This document shows, one piece after another, positions 44,190 through 54,283 of a DNA stretch of 64,000 bases. The notes beneath the pieces are model-generated. The model was not told the origin of the DNA. It searched no databases and saw only the letters and a list, made by a program, of their open reading frames with translations. The stretch's first letter is position 1, and every line of letters begins with the position of its first letter. The position numbers were made by a program, and so were the translations under genes. The stretch is taken from NCBI GenBank assembly GCA_963719645.1, contig CAVRCT010000001.1:434001-498000 (forward strand), written 5' to 3'. Source of the DNA: CAVRCT01 sp963719645. GTDB taxonomy: Bacteria > Pseudomonadota > Gammaproteobacteria > DSM-16500.

Positions 44190-45356
44190 ATGAAATTAGT
44201 GAAGCGCGTAATTTTATTATTATTTTTGACGGTAAACGCACAGGCTGGAACCAACTTAGATCACTTGCAACAAGTACAAATCCAAAAATCCTTAGATCAT
44301 TGGCGGGCTCGTGCAGGGATCCCATCTGCCACGCTCAGTATTTTGCTGCCCAGCAACAGTCGACCAATTACGTTTACGAGCGGCACAACGGCTTATGTCA
44401 AAGGTGAACGACCCAAGACCGATACATTGTTTCAAGCTGGCAGTATTACGAAATCATTTACATCAACGATTATTTTGCGTCTTGAAGCAGAAGGAAAGTT
44501 AAAAATTGACGATCCCATTACAAACTACTTACCGCAATATCCGCGCTGGCACAATGTCACCATTCGAGAATTATTGAATCATACGAGTGGAATTTTTAAT
44601 TACACAGAAGCGGGCGCGTTTAATAGCACGCATAAACATCAACCGCAAAAGAACTACACACCCGAAGAAATTGTCGGAATCGCCAGTCAACATAGAAACT
44701 ATTTTCCACCGGGGCACGGTTGGAAATATTCAAACACCAATTATGTCTTAGCCGGTATGATTATTCAAAAAGTCATGCGTGAACCTATTGAAATCGTCAT
44801 GAATCATTATTTGCATGGCAGTTCAAAATTGAATTTAGCGCATACGTTTTATCTCGCGCGTATGTACACCACCGCATTCATTTCAAAAATGGCACATGGC
44901 TACAGCTCTGACGGTCACGATGTCACAGCGGACAATATGTCATGGGCTAACACAGCCGGTGCAATCGTGACGACTTCGGAAGATTTATTAACCTGGTGGC
45001 ACGGTTTATTCAAAAATAATATTTTACCGCCGCAACAATTGGCTGAAATGATGAATCTTGTCTGCGAAGGATCTTCGCAATCTTGTCGACCTGGCAAGTA
45101 CATGCCGCATCTCTCGGGTAATAGTGTTGGAAAAGGTTATGGCTTAGGTATCATTCAAAGTGCTTATGGCTCTAGTCGAATCGGTACTGTGTGGTGGCAT
45201 AATGGTAGTACGAAAGGTTACAAAGCCATTGTGATGTGGTATCCAAAAAGTAATATTTATATGGCGTTGGAAATTAATCGCGATCCTGGTTATTTACTCA
45301 AACCGAATTTGCCAACAATTCAGCATATTTTGAATGTGTTATTGGTTACCGGGTGA
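44190..45356 (+). CDS. Secreted serine hydrolase of the class C beta-lactamase/DD-peptidase family
   Basis: Signal peptide (VILLLFLTVNAQA) and a 370-residue penicillin-binding-protein-type domain. S85-I-T-K88 is the SxxK nucleophile motif (QAGSITKSF), YSN at 180-182 is the YxN motif, and HNG in WWHNGSTKGY replaces KTG. The blocks DPITNYLP and TIRELLNHTSGI are typical. The family includes D-aminopeptidases, esterases and beta-lactamases, and HxG instead of KTG favours esterase or peptidase activity. Periplasmic. A degraded relative is at 4326-4588. Confidence 0.9.
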   Translation: MKLVKRVILLLFLTVNAQAGTNLDHLQQVQIQKSLDHWRARAGIPSATLSILLPSNSRPITFTSGTTAYVKGERPKTDTLFQAGSITKSFTSTIILRLEAEGKLKIDDPITNYLPQYPRWHNVTIRELLNHTSGIFNYTEAGAFNSTHKHQPQKNYTPEEIVGIASQHRNYFPPGHGWKYSNTNYVLAGMIIQKVMREPIEIVMNHYLHGSSKLNLAHTFYLARMYTTAFISKMAHGYSSDGHDVTADNMSWANTAGAIVTTSEDLLTWWHGLFKNNILPPQQLAEMMNLVCEGSSQSCRPGKYMPHLSGNSVGKGYGLGIIQSAYGSSRIGTVWWHNGSTKGYKAIVMWYPKSNIYMALEINRDPGYLLKPNLPTIQHILNVLLVTG

Positions 45357-45366
45357 GAGTGACTGG

Positions 45367-45592
45367 GCTTAAGAAAGGGCTGACAGCATGAGTGCTTAAG
45401 AAAGAGCTGTCAGCATAAGTGCTTAAGAAAGGGCTGTCAGCATAAGTGCTTAAGAAAGGGCTGTCATCCTGAGTGCTTTTCGCTCCGAAGGATCTCCCGT
45501 AAATTTCTGATGTTTGCTAAAAAAATATTCTTAAGCATCTCTCTACTTTATAGGGGGATCCTTCGGAGCGAAAAGCACTCAGGATGACAGCC
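45367..45592. repeat. MITE family 3 with four 27-bp tandem units
   Basis: Second copy of the element at 15716-16030, inverted. Units begin GCTTAAGAAAGGGCTGTCAG at 45367, 45394, 45421 and 45448, then the hairpin CTTTTCGCTCCGAAGGATC with its complement, and a small extra hairpin GGTGTCATGCTGGCATGACACC near 45597. It occupies the gap 45357-45651. Confidence 0.82.
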
Positions 45593-45651
45593 CTTCGGTG
45601 TCATGCTGGCATGACACCGAATTACCATTGAATGAACTTTACTGTCCTACA

Positions 45652-47532
45652 CTATCTTGAAACACGTGAATATTGACCCGCCTGAAGATCCGGATGAAGA
45701 TGTGAACTCCGCGAACCCCGTTCATAACGCATAGAAAATAGCGTGCTCGAAGGCGTCACTGGTTGAAACAAGCGGCCAATTTTCCAACCGGTACGGCGAT
45801 CCATAATGGCCTTATACCGATCAAAATCCTCTGGATTTAACATAACTTTAGTACCTTCGCAGTATGGCGCAATCGAATTAGTCAAAGCCATCTTAGCGGC
45901 GTGAGCCATCTCTTTGTATTTTGATAAATTCAGGATAGACGATAGACCCAGGTTACGCATCTCATTTGCCATCGTCATTGTGTTTGCCAATTCATACAAA
46001 TGTTTTAAATCAAATCGTTGAATACCACTTTGAAAATATAAGAACTTGGCATGATCATTGCTCATATCGCGTATTAGATAAAGGAATTTCAGCACCTCCA
46101 CTTTTGCTGAAGCGGATTCTTTTCCGTCACGCAACTCATTTTTTGTCTGCTGCTGATCCTTATTTTCTGCATTATTTAGCTTTTCTAGTAACTCTACTCT
46201 CTTTTTTTGGTCTTGCTCCATTTGCTTGTGAAGTGTTTTTGCAGCACTGACCATTTCTTTATAATGAGGCGAATAAACAATTGATGCAAAACCACGGTCA
46301 CGCATCTCATATCTATCATCCATTAAATCAGCTAAAGCACGTGATTCTTGTTCTGCTAAATCACATAAATCATCTTCTGTTAACTCACGCGATTCTTTTC
46401 TTGCTAAAACACGCGCTTTCTCTCCTGATTGAATCTTTAGGATGCCATTATAGAAGTAGGAAAGGCTAACTTTTCCATTCTCTATCTCTTGCACGCCATC
46501 AAGAAAATTTATCACTTTCTCTTTCACTGAGCCTGGCTTGGCTTTGACACGAAACGTTAGCCCAACATTGTTTGGTTGAGACTTAGGCTCTGTTCTTACA
46601 TACTCCATCTGAGATCGTTCACTTGCTGCATAAGCTTGAGCGTTTGGTCTTTCTGCTCGAGCGACTTTCTCTGCGAGAGTTTCTTCTCGTTTAACTTCAT
46701 TTTTTTTCTCTGGCGCAATTTCTTCTTTTGCTGCTATTTTAATTTCTGGAGCTGCTTGTTTTGCTTCTGCTTTAACTGCTTGAGCCGCTTGCTCTGCTTC
46801 TGCTGCTTTAATTGCTTGAGCTGCTTGCTCTGCTGCTTCTCTAGTTATTTTTACTTGCCGACCTTTTTTTGGTTTTCGCTGCGGCCACGCGGCCACTACT
46901 ACCGCTACTGAATCGCTTAAAACAGATGAAGATGAATCATTTTCTGCTATCGATGCTGTTTCTTTAACTTTTTCTTCCTCAGATTTTTCCGTAGAAAGCC
47001 GTCGCGCTTCCTCTGAAAATCTTCCTAAATCGAATGAAGGACTTTGAAAAAGACCACGACCATTTGCTTTAAACTCATCCTTGTATGTCATTGGAGGAGG
47101 AGGAAGTAGAGGTTCGTCATCATCATCTCTGGACCCTATTGATGAATGAGTGAGGGAAGTAAAACCTGAGCTTGCTGAGTGACTTGCTGAACGGGAAGAA
47201 GATAAATCAGTCTCCACTTGCCCAGGTAAATCTGTCTGTGAAGCAATTTCTACTTCAAGCGGTCTCTTATTATTGCTTCCTAGTAATAATGCGTCATCCT
47301 CATCAGAATGAACCTGCTGCAATTGCTTCAGGTTAGACGAAGTCAAAGATCGGTTTAATGGAGCAGGTTTATCATTAGAAGCTGTTTCTATTGATTGCTC
47401 TGAAGTTTCTGCTGGCCTTTGAGCGTCATCAATTTGTGCCATCAGTTCTTCAATTCTCGCCTGTTCCTCATCTATTTCGGCCTGAAGGGTCATCACGTTT
47501 GGATCTTGAACGGGGGCAGTTCTTGTTTGCAT
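45652..47532 (-). CDS. Glu/Ala-rich protein with duplicated C-terminal domain
   Basis: 626 residues, unknown. N-terminal half disordered, Ser/Glu-rich, with an Ala/Glu/Lys low-complexity coil at about 225-290 (EQAAQAIKAAEAEQAAQAVK). The C-terminal half holds two copies of a helical domain: VINFLDGVQEIENGKVSLSY...EMRDRGFASIVYSPHYKEMV and VLKFLYLIRDMSNDHAKFLY...EMRNLGLSSILNLSKYKEMA, an internal duplication of about 75-100 residues each. Arg/Ser-rich end (QYSRVSR). No signal peptide. Ribosome-binding site AAGGAG. Effector-like. Confidence 0.66.
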   Translation of the reverse strand: MQTRTAPVQDPNVMTLQAEIDEEQARIEELMAQIDDAQRPAETSEQSIETASNDKPAPLNRSLTSSNLKQLQQVHSDEDDALLLGSNNKRPLEVEIASQTDLPGQVETDLSSSRSASHSASSGFTSLTHSSIGSRDDDDEPLLPPPPMTYKDEFKANGRGLFQSPSFDLGRFSEEARRLSTEKSEEEKVKETASIAENDSSSSVLSDSVAVVVAAWPQRKPKKGRQVKITREAAEQAAQAIKAAEAEQAAQAVKAEAKQAAPEIKIAAKEEIAPEKKNEVKREETLAEKVARAERPNAQAYAASERSQMEYVRTEPKSQPNNVGLTFRVKAKPGSVKEKVINFLDGVQEIENGKVSLSYFYNGILKIQSGEKARVLARKESRELTEDDLCDLAEQESRALADLMDDRYEMRDRGFASIVYSPHYKEMVSAAKTLHKQMEQDQKKRVELLEKLNNAENKDQQQTKNELRDGKESASAKVEVLKFLYLIRDMSNDHAKFLYFQSGIQRFDLKHLYELANTMTMANEMRNLGLSSILNLSKYKEMAHAAKMALTNSIAPYCEGTKVMLNPEDFDRYKAIMDRRTGWKIGRLFQPVTPSSTLFSMRYERGSRSSHLHPDLQAGQYSRVSR

Positions 47533-47736
47533 TTAACAATCTCCTTATTTTATATGATAAAAAATTTAACAAATCTACCTATTTAAAAAACCTGGGGGAC
47601 AATATAGCCTAAATAACCTAGGCTTCACCAGTCCTTCGTACCATAATCTGACGTCACGGCTTAACCCATTTTCTTTTCACCACCAACCCATTATACTTCT
47701 GCAACACTTTCTGCCATTAAACGAATAGGAATAGAT

Positions 47737-48399
47737 ATGAATCGCAAACCACTCGCCTTACCAAATGGGCAAAACAACGTATTACTGCATTCATGCTGCG
47801 CACCCTGTTCCGGTGAAGTGATGGAAGCCATGTTAGCCTCAGGTATTGATTTAACAATTTTTTTCTATAACCCGAATATCCATCCCAAAAAAGAATACGA
47901 ATTACGCAAAGAGGAAAATATTCGCTTTGCCGAAAAATTTAACATTCCTTTTATTGATGCCGATTACGATTTAGATAATTGGTTTGCTCGCGCGAAAGGC
48001 ATGGAAAAAGAACCTGAACGCGGTATACGCTGCACCATGTGTTTTGACATGCGCTTTGAGCGCACTGCGCTTTATGCTCATGAACATGGATTCCCTGTCA
48101 TCACCAGTTCTCTAGGCATTTCACGCTGGAAAAACATGGAACAAATTAATGAGAGCGGTATTCGCGCTGCCGCGAAATATCCTGGCTTACTCTACTGGGA
48201 TTACAATTGGCGCAAAGAAGGTGGCTCGGCCAGAATGATTGAAATCAGCAAACGCGAGCAATTTTATCAACAAGAATATTGCGGTTGCGCTTACTCCTTA
48301 CGCGATACCAATCAACACCGCCGTGACACAGGGCGTGAATCTATTCGCTTAGGAGTTAAATATTATGGGCGTGATGAGAGTGGCGAAAAAAGTGAATAG
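47737..48399 (+). CDS. queH: Epoxyqueuosine reductase QueH
   Basis: Reduces epoxyqueuosine to queuosine in tRNA, the last step of Q synthesis. It is the iron-sulfur, non-cobalamin enzyme that replaces QueG. Diagnostic cysteines: HSCCAPCSG at the N-terminus, RCTMC in the middle and EYCGCAYS near the C-terminus. The [16 protein letters not shown] and SLGISRWKN blocks match the DUF208 family. 220 residues is standard. Cytoplasmic. Transcribed alone, converging on the autotransporter gene across a MITE. Confidence 0.93.
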   Translation: MNRKPLALPNGQNNVLLHSCCAPCSGEVMEAMLASGIDLTIFFYNPNIHPKKEYELRKEENIRFAEKFNIPFIDADYDLDNWFARAKGMEKEPERGIRCTMCFDMRFERTALYAHEHGFPVITSSLGISRWKNMEQINESGIRAAAKYPGLLYWDYNWRKEGGSARMIEISKREQFYQQEYCGCAYSLRDTNQHRRDTGRESIRLGVKYYGRDESGEKSE

Positions 48400-48437
48400 T
48401 TATTCTTTTGGGTAGAATGCCGTCACCCTGCTGGGCT

Positions 48438-48696
48438 GATGGATCGACACGAATTCCACCCATGCGTCGTCCTGAAAAATCTTACGCCCAAATTATTTGA
48501 CCGTAGTTATTGCAGTAGCGCGTAAGATTTATTCAGGATCCACGAACGAAGAACTCATTCCTGAATTTATAGGGATCGATGATACTCAAGTGGATCCTGA
48601 ATAAATATTCCGTGCGAGTACCGTCGCTACGGTTAAAATACGTTGACGTCATATTTTTCAGGACGACGCATGGGTGGAATTTTTGTCGATCCGTCA
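48438..48696. repeat. MITE family 4 with GATCGACA ends
   Basis: Ends TGATGGATCGACACGAATTC and its complement, then CACCCATGCGTCGTCCTG arms and the shared core with GGATCC ATTCAGGATCCACG. Same unit as the tandem array at 60874-61977. It fills most of 48400-48769. Confidence 0.85.
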
Positions 48697-48710
48697 GCCT
48701 GCCGGGGGAA

Positions 48711-48746
48711 GGCGTGCTAAGCAAAGCTTCCTTTGCTTAGCACGCC
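48711..48746. terminator. 16-bp-stem hairpin between queH and the autotransporter gene
   Basis: Perfect stem GGCGTGCTAAGCAAAG with loop CTTC and its complement. The two flanking genes converge on it, so it could terminate both. It abuts the MITE and may be the remains of another element. Confidence 0.6.
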
Positions 48747-48769
48747 TATACCCAAAGATCATGGTTCGC

Positions 48770-51571
48770 TTAAGACAAATTAACCCGCAATCCACCAATC
48801 GCACTGTATGATCGACCGCGACCGTTATAGTAAATTTGTTCTGACAGCGTGCCAAACAGAGAAAGCTCTCTGGTCAATTCCGCCGTCATACCTAAATCAC
48901 CTTCGCCCCATGAACCCGTCACCGTCGAATGAAATGCAACAGGCCCTGCTGCAGAAGAAAAAGTATCTGTCGAATTACCACGCGAATCATGCCAGGTGCT
49001 CGCCGTAAACCACACATTGATTTTGCGCGGCTGTGATGCAGAAGGATTCATAAACCAATCCCATGCAAAACGTATGCCTAAACGACTCGCCAGTGATTGT
49101 GCAGAATTAAAATGCACTGTCGCTGCTGTATCAGATGCCGTCATCGGTGTGAGCGATTGATAAATCACTTGTGCTTCTGGCTCGATTTTAAAAGCGGGTG
49201 TGAGCTTGATTGGATAGCCCCCTTCCAACGAAGCAACATAATCAGTCGTGCTCCCTTCAAATGCTTCCGCTGCGGAATTATCTTCAATCTTGAACCAATT
49301 CGTTTGCACGACACCATCAATATACCAATCATTTGGCCCAAAGTGCGTCCAATACGCGCCGAAACCGTATGAATGAAAACCGGCTGTGCCCGCATTGATA
49401 CCCGTGTAATGTTCAACGTCACCACTGCCATCACCCATGGATACATAAATACCCGAAAAATCACGATGACCGCTGGTGTATTCTCGGTGATAAATATCCG
49501 TGCCTAATTGCAACGCTAAAAAGTGATAATTAAAATCGGGCCCGTTATTAAAAATATTGCCATTATCAATATTACCGCCTTGATTAATGATACGTGACCA
49601 TGCACCTTTAAAATGCTGAGTGCCTACCGGATCAACGGTTTCTTCTGCACCTACCCGTTGATGAAACGAATCCACCATCGAGCGACCATATAACAGCATC
49701 ATTGAAGGTGTTGCAGTATAGAGCGACACTTCAGGACGATAATTCGGTACAAATGCGCCCGTGCTCGGATTATAAGTACTCGAACGCAAATAAAAATCGT
49801 CTGAGGCAGTCGGATCAGTGTATGTGCCTTGATGCAGTGTATATTCATAAGGTCCAGCAATCGCACCTTCATTCGCTAAGACAAATGCACTAGCAGGAAT
49901 CGTGCCGCCACTCGCAGCATTCACCACCAAGATACCGTTGCCCGTTGTCAGTGCACCACCACCCATCGCATTTCTCACATGCAACGTGGTTGTGCCACTC
50001 GCTGTGCCGCCATTAATAATAATTAAATCAGACGGCGAACCATTTCCTTGCAAAAAAGTATTAATAATCATTGAGCCATTTTGACCCACGTAACTCCCAT
50101 CGATGGTCAATGTTTTAAACACGGTACCACTCGGGACAAAATTAACCGTACCTGCATTGGTAAAATCATCCACAATCGAACTGGCTGTCAAGTTCCACGT
50201 ACTACTTGCATCCAATACCACACTCGCAGGATCAATACTGCCGGTAAATTGCGAATTATTTGCAAACGTGACAACAGCGCTACTTCCATCGGCCACATTA
50301 ATATCGCCGGACAAAACAGAATTATTCGCCACAAACGTTAAAGCAGCCGTCGACGTCGAACCCACTGTCACAAAATTTTGTCCGCTCGCTGCATTTCCCG
50401 ACACATTGTTAAGTTGGATCGACGAATTCCCTTGCGTCACATTAATCAGCGGCGCTTGATCCGCCGTTAAATTGCTATTGGAAACATTCAAAATAGACGT
50501 ATCCGAAATAGCTGACGTTTGCAGTGCTGAGGAATTGATTCCACTGGTTGCAATATTACTATTATTGATCACGACCGTTGCGCCATTGGTAAGAGCAATA
50601 CCCGCGGAATTTGTATTACTTGTTTTAATAGAACTACTATCAACCCATGCAACAGAACCATTCGTACTGCCATCAATGAATACACCATGTGCATTCGTGC
50701 CATCTGTCACAATTGCGGATTGACTAATTATTAAATTTGAACCGCTTTGCACCGAAGCGCCATAGGAGGAATCGCCCGTGGTTTGAACACTAGATTGTAG
50801 CAATGTCGCCGAAGAAGTGTTTCGCAACACAATGCCTGATGTATTATTACCTGTCGTCAAAACTTGTGAATTATTCGCAATATTGATCGCTCCACCATTC
50901 GTCGCAAGCGCACCGGCGCCTGTTCCACCTTGGCCATTCACCGTTGTGCTGGTATTCGTCAAATCAATTGTCGATCCCGTCATGGCAAAAACACCCGACG
51001 CATTGGCACCCGTTACAACAATATCGCTATTTGCAACATGTACTGCATTCGTCGGCTCAGTTGTCGTGCTGAAGGCAGCTCCACCTGTATGAGCAAACAC
51101 ACCAATCGCTTGACTCGCTAAATTGCTGCTGCTAGTTGTTCTAACTTGCACCGTATCGATATCCAACAATCCACCATTAATGGCTTCAATGCCATTTGTG
51201 TACATGCCATTACTGGTGACAGTGCCACCTGTCATTGAAATATGCGCACCGAAAAGAGCCGACAAGCCATTACCATTTGCCGCATGAATACCAACATTAT
51301 TGAGATGAATGTGTGATTGATTGCCATCTGCATATACGCCATTTGACAAGTAACCTGAGGTCTTGATGGTGCTATCTTTTAATTCAATGGTACCGGAATG
51401 CGATGTAACGCCATGCGTAAATGAATCAGTCGTCGTGATATGACAGTCACTCGCTGACATAGATTGGCCGTTTATTGATAAGGCACTCCCGGACGCAGGA
51501 CAATCTGCCATGGCTACCGTGGTTAGAAGAAAATTCAATCCAATGAATGAACAGAGTAAAGGCAATCTCAT
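48770..51571 (-). CDS. Autotransporter with beta-barrel domain
   Basis: Type Va secreted protein, 933 residues. Signal peptide 1-23 (LNFLLTTVAMA-D). The passenger (about 30-600) is a beta-solenoid of Ser/Thr/Asn-rich repeats (for example SGVFAMTGSTIDLTNTS, NISQSAIVTDGTNAHGVFID-like steps), as in pertactin-type adhesins. The C-terminal 280 residues are the translocating barrel (IYVSMGDGSGDVEHYTG, SLASRLGIRFAWDWF, GEGDLGMTAELTRELSLFGTL). The last residue is Ser after RVNL instead of the usual Phe. Likely surface adhesin; substrate unknown. Confidence 0.88.
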   Translation of the reverse strand: MRLPLLCSFIGLNFLLTTVAMADCPASGSALSINGQSMSASDCHITTTDSFTHGVTSHSGTIELKDSTIKTSGYLSNGVYADGNQSHIHLNNVGIHAANGNGLSALFGAHISMTGGTVTSNGMYTNGIEAINGGLLDIDTVQVRTTSSSNLASQAIGVFAHTGGAAFSTTTEPTNAVHVANSDIVVTGANASGVFAMTGSTIDLTNTSTTVNGQGGTGAGALATNGGAINIANNSQVLTTGNNTSGIVLRNTSSATLLQSSVQTTGDSSYGASVQSGSNLIISQSAIVTDGTNAHGVFIDGSTNGSVAWVDSSSIKTSNTNSAGIALTNGATVVINNSNIATSGINSSALQTSAISDTSILNVSNSNLTADQAPLINVTQGNSSIQLNNVSGNAASGQNFVTVGSTSTAALTFVANNSVLSGDINVADGSSAVVTFANNSQFTGSIDPASVVLDASSTWNLTASSIVDDFTNAGTVNFVPSGTVFKTLTIDGSYVGQNGSMIINTFLQGNGSPSDLIIINGGTASGTTTLHVRNAMGGGALTTGNGILVVNAASGGTIPASAFVLANEGAIAGPYEYTLHQGTYTDPTASDDFYLRSSTYNPSTGAFVPNYRPEVSLYTATPSMMLLYGRSMVDSFHQRVGAEETVDPVGTQHFKGAWSRIINQGGNIDNGNIFNNGPDFNYHFLALQLGTDIYHREYTSGHRDFSGIYVSMGDGSGDVEHYTGINAGTAGFHSYGFGAYWTHFGPNDWYIDGVVQTNWFKIEDNSAAEAFEGSTTDYVASLEGGYPIKLTPAFKIEPEAQVIYQSLTPMTASDTAATVHFNSAQSLASRLGIRFAWDWFMNPSASQPRKINVWFTASTWHDSRGNSTDTFSSAAGPVAFHSTVTGSWGEGDLGMTAELTRELSLFGTLSEQIYYNGRGRSYSAIGGLRVNLS

Positions 51572-51804
51572 TTGTTAAACCCTTCTTAGGTTAATTTTTT
51601 ATAAGGGGAGATAGAATAAAGAGTTATTGGAATTTTGTAAATTTTTGTTTTAATGAAAGAGACGGTAAATTGATTGCAAAATCTCTTTCCTCCGCTACTC
51701 TATTGAAAATACAGCTTATTTATTTTAACAAGCTTAAGGTTCTACCATTTGAATAGGAATATACTAATAGTAGAGAGATACGGAATTTATAGGAGGGTAA
51801 TTTT

Positions 51805-52140
51805 ATGATGTGTTGTAAAGGTAATGGTGGTGGAAAGGCTAAAAAACTCTGCCCAGTTTCATTTGGTTTAGCCGTGGGTATGGTTGCCTTTTTTGCTGTA
51901 TTAATTTGGACATTCTGGGTAATGAGTTATGGAATGCCACCGATGATGGTTGCGATGCATATTGCAACACCGACACTGAGTGGCGGATTTGTGCATGCCT
52001 TATTGGCTTTATTAAAAGGATTTCTCTTTGGTTTCTTTATCGCACTTTTTTATGATTTATTTTCATGCTGTATGCCTGGCAAAAAATGCGGTGAAAAATG
52101 TGGATGTGGTTGTTGTTCGACGGAACCGAAGAAACAATAA
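51805..52140 (+). CDS. Small membrane protein with Cys-rich ends
   Basis: 111 residues with two transmembrane helices (VSFGLAVGMVAFFAVLIWTFWV and ALLALLKGFLFGFFIALFYDLF split by a polar loop). MCCK is at the start and the tail contains CGEKCGCGCC. It resembles the bacteriophage-holin-like family annotated in Legionella. The nine or so cysteines in the tail could bind metal or iron-sulfur. No phage genes are nearby, so the holin label is only by likeness. The ribosome-binding site GGAGG is strong. Confidence 0.72.
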   Translation: MMCCKGNGGGKAKKLCPVSFGLAVGMVAFFAVLIWTFWVMSYGMPPMMVAMHIATPTLSGGFVHALLALLKGFLFGFFIALFYDLFSCCMPGKKCGEKCGCGCCSTEPKKQ

Positions 52141-52225
52141 GTTACTTCTGAATGAGAATGATGCAGCCTTTTGAGTGAAATGAATTTTCACCGTGTTTTT
52201 TTGCCACTCACGTAATGAAATATAG

Positions 52226-52250
52226 TAGGTAACCTAGCTTAGGTTACCTA
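52226..52250. terminator. Hairpin between convergent genes
   Basis: Perfect inverted repeat TAGGTAACCTA-GCT-TAGGTTACCTA, 86 bp after the small membrane-protein gene and 39 bp before the end of the opposite gene. No T-run follows, so termination is only likely, not certain. Confidence 0.5.
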
Positions 52251-52288
52251 TTATATTACCAAAGAACTTCATCCATGAGGCTTGCTAG

Positions 52289-53980
52289 TCATGAACCCTT
52301 ACCAGGCGAATTCATATGCGTCACTTCTTGCTTGAGAAATTCAACAATTCGCAAAAATTCTGAATCAGCCCTTAAATTTTTTCCAAAATCATCAGGAATT
52401 GTTGCGCCACTCACTAACAAAAACTTTACCATGACTAGTTGCACATCAGGGCAGTAATCTAAATAGTAATCAATCGAATTAGCGAAACAAACCTTCACTT
52501 CATTCTGTATGACTAAATCTGGATAACGTGCATGAAGCCAATTTAATCGATAAATATCATTTTTACGAAGCGTCGTCTTTAATGCAATAGACTGGTCATC
52601 CCTGCTTAACTCAACTTTTTGCGTCAACAAAAAATCTACTTTCTGAAATTCACCTCTCGTACAAGCTAATGTCATTAATGCTGATTTTTGCGACGCAAAA
52701 GAGATAGACTTAAAGAGATAAGCGTATACCGCCATTTCATTTCTAAGAATTATATTTAAACAAGCAGGATAGACGCTTACCTTCTCATATTCACACAGAT
52801 ATCGAACAACATCTAGGCGTCCCAGTACTGCTGCATATTGCAATAAATCTTCTTGGATAGAATTGAAATGTTGATTAGTTTTCTTAGCAGCCGATTTGCG
52901 AGATTCCTTAAAAAAATGAATACTGACAATCAATGGCGCAAATCGGATCGAGGCTAACGCACGATCTTTCAGAGTAGGCTCCGTCTTACCCGCGCAACAT
53001 GTCTCAATCCATGCATTAAAATGGTCAACAATTTTTGCATTTTTACACGATACGGGTAAAACAGCCGATGCAGAGTAGAAATCCTTAAACTCTTTCGTCT
53101 GCAATCCAGAAGAAAGAATATCGCGTATAACTTGCGGCATTTCTATGAGCCCATTTAAATCGTTGCCCTTTTCAAAGTAATCTCTAGCAGTACAATTATC
53201 ATTTCGCAAAGGATCTATTTTTCCACTCCTTCTTTCTGCAAAAACCCGATAACATTCACGCCAGCGAATAGAACCTTCTTTCGGCTTTTCTAACCCCAGC
53301 AAACTTCCCAATTCATCAGAAGTCAGTGTTGGAGGGATAGAAAAATTAAAATCATTTCGCAAACGATTCAACCACTGCGCATTCGCTTTTGCGGAATTAG
53401 AGAATGTCGCAAATTGCCTATTGAGACTTGTCACACGTGCTGCCGTTTGAGAATCCAAATAGCCGAACATTTCCTGCATCACGACGGGAGGCAATTTAGG
53501 AAGTTGCGTTTCAACAGGTGTGACACTACTACTCTTAGGAAGCTCTCTTACCGATTTTTTCTCAACCGTTGATGGTTGATGATCCATTGCTTTGCGATCC
53601 GCTAAGTTATCCTTTTTTGCTTCACGCATCGGTTGATAATCCACTGCTTTACGATCCGCAGGATTGCCCAATTCTTCCAACCTCACATGAGTGCGTTCGA
53701 CAAATGCTTCAGCTTGTTTTTGATAATCATCTTGTTTGAAATTTCTTGCGTCATTGACATGATTGATAGCCAGTTCAAAACTTAAGATAATATCTTCAAT
53801 TGACCCAAGATTGATGACTCTTGCATACATTATTCTGCGCTCTAAAAGTTGAGTTGCAGTGACTTTTGAAGCATGCGGATAAATAGAAAAACTCTTTTTC
53901 ATTTTCTCAATTGTTTCTTCTGCATCACGTATGACAAGATTTCTGAAAAATGCTAACTTCTCAGCACGCGAAAGAGCCAT
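52289..53980 (-). CDS. F-box and ankyrin-like repeat protein
   Basis: 563 residues. Residues about 160-206 form an F-box: LPKLPPVVMQEMFGYLD, then ARVTSLNRQF and AQWLNRLRNDF, the eukaryotic motif that binds Skp1 in SCF ubiquitin ligases. Before it is a helical part and a repeated NPADRKAVDYQP/NLADRKAMDHQP pair (107-136). After about 370 come ankyrin-type repeats (LQYAAVLGRLDVVRYL, ALMTLACTRGEFQKVDFLL). F-box plus ankyrin is the layout of the Legionella effector AnkB, which recruits host ubiquitination. No signal peptide. Ribosome-binding site GAGG. Horizontal origin likely. Confidence 0.78.
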   Translation of the reverse strand: MALSRAEKLAFFRNLVIRDAEETIEKMKKSFSIYPHASKVTATQLLERRIMYARVINLGSIEDIILSFELAINHVNDARNFKQDDYQKQAEAFVERTHVRLEELGNPADRKAVDYQPMREAKKDNLADRKAMDHQPSTVEKKSVRELPKSSSVTPVETQLPKLPPVVMQEMFGYLDSQTAARVTSLNRQFATFSNSAKANAQWLNRLRNDFNFSIPPTLTSDELGSLLGLEKPKEGSIRWRECYRVFAERRSGKIDPLRNDNCTARDYFEKGNDLNGLIEMPQVIRDILSSGLQTKEFKDFYSASAVLPVSCKNAKIVDHFNAWIETCCAGKTEPTLKDRALASIRFAPLIVSIHFFKESRKSAAKKTNQHFNSIQEDLLQYAAVLGRLDVVRYLCEYEKVSVYPACLNIILRNEMAVYAYLFKSISFASQKSALMTLACTRGEFQKVDFLLTQKVELSRDDQSIALKTTLRKNDIYRLNWLHARYPDLVIQNEVKVCFANSIDYYLDYCPDVQLVMVKFLLVSGATIPDDFGKNLRADSEFLRIVEFLKQEVTHMNSPGKGS

Positions 53981-54118
53981 AAAAAACCTCGTTATATCAT
54001 TATCTTTAGATACTATTTCTTATTATAACAGAGTATCTGGATTAATTTTTTCGTGTGGTTTTTCCAGGTTTTTTCAACGTGTTAAGAAAGATGATAAGCA
54101 AAAACCCACTAAACGCCC

Positions 54119-54282
54119 CACTGCCATTAAGTTAAGGATTTTAAACAAGAGCTCTGTCATTGCGAGGAGCGTTTTTTGCGACGAAGCAATCCAGTTTTAG
54201 ACTTAAGAATCAAAAACTGGATTGCTTCGTCGCAAAAAACGCTCCTCGCAATGACGGAGCAGTCCTTAACTTAATGGCAGTG
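54119..54282. repeat. MITE (GTCATTGCGAG palindrome) at the dgcA stop, with 11-bp duplication
   Basis: Ends ACTGCCATTAAGTTAAGGA and the complement, inner arms GTCATTGCGAGGAGCG around AAAACTGGATTGC. It is flanked by ACTAAACGCCC at 54108-54118 and 54283-54293, a perfect target-site duplication. The right copy includes the dgcA stop codon, so the element inserted exactly at the gene end without changing the protein. A shorter relative of family 2. Confidence 0.88.
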
Positions 54283-54283
54283 A

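Noticed and set aside
50103..50459. Plus-strand frames of 80-118 codons inside the autotransporter gene
   Set aside because: Antisense frames of the repetitive passenger DNA; no ribosome-binding sites and valine-rich composition typical of antisense translation.
51805..52140. Prophage remnant based on the holin-like protein
   Set aside because: No integrase, lysin or structural phage gene anywhere in the window; the likeness is limited to two helices.
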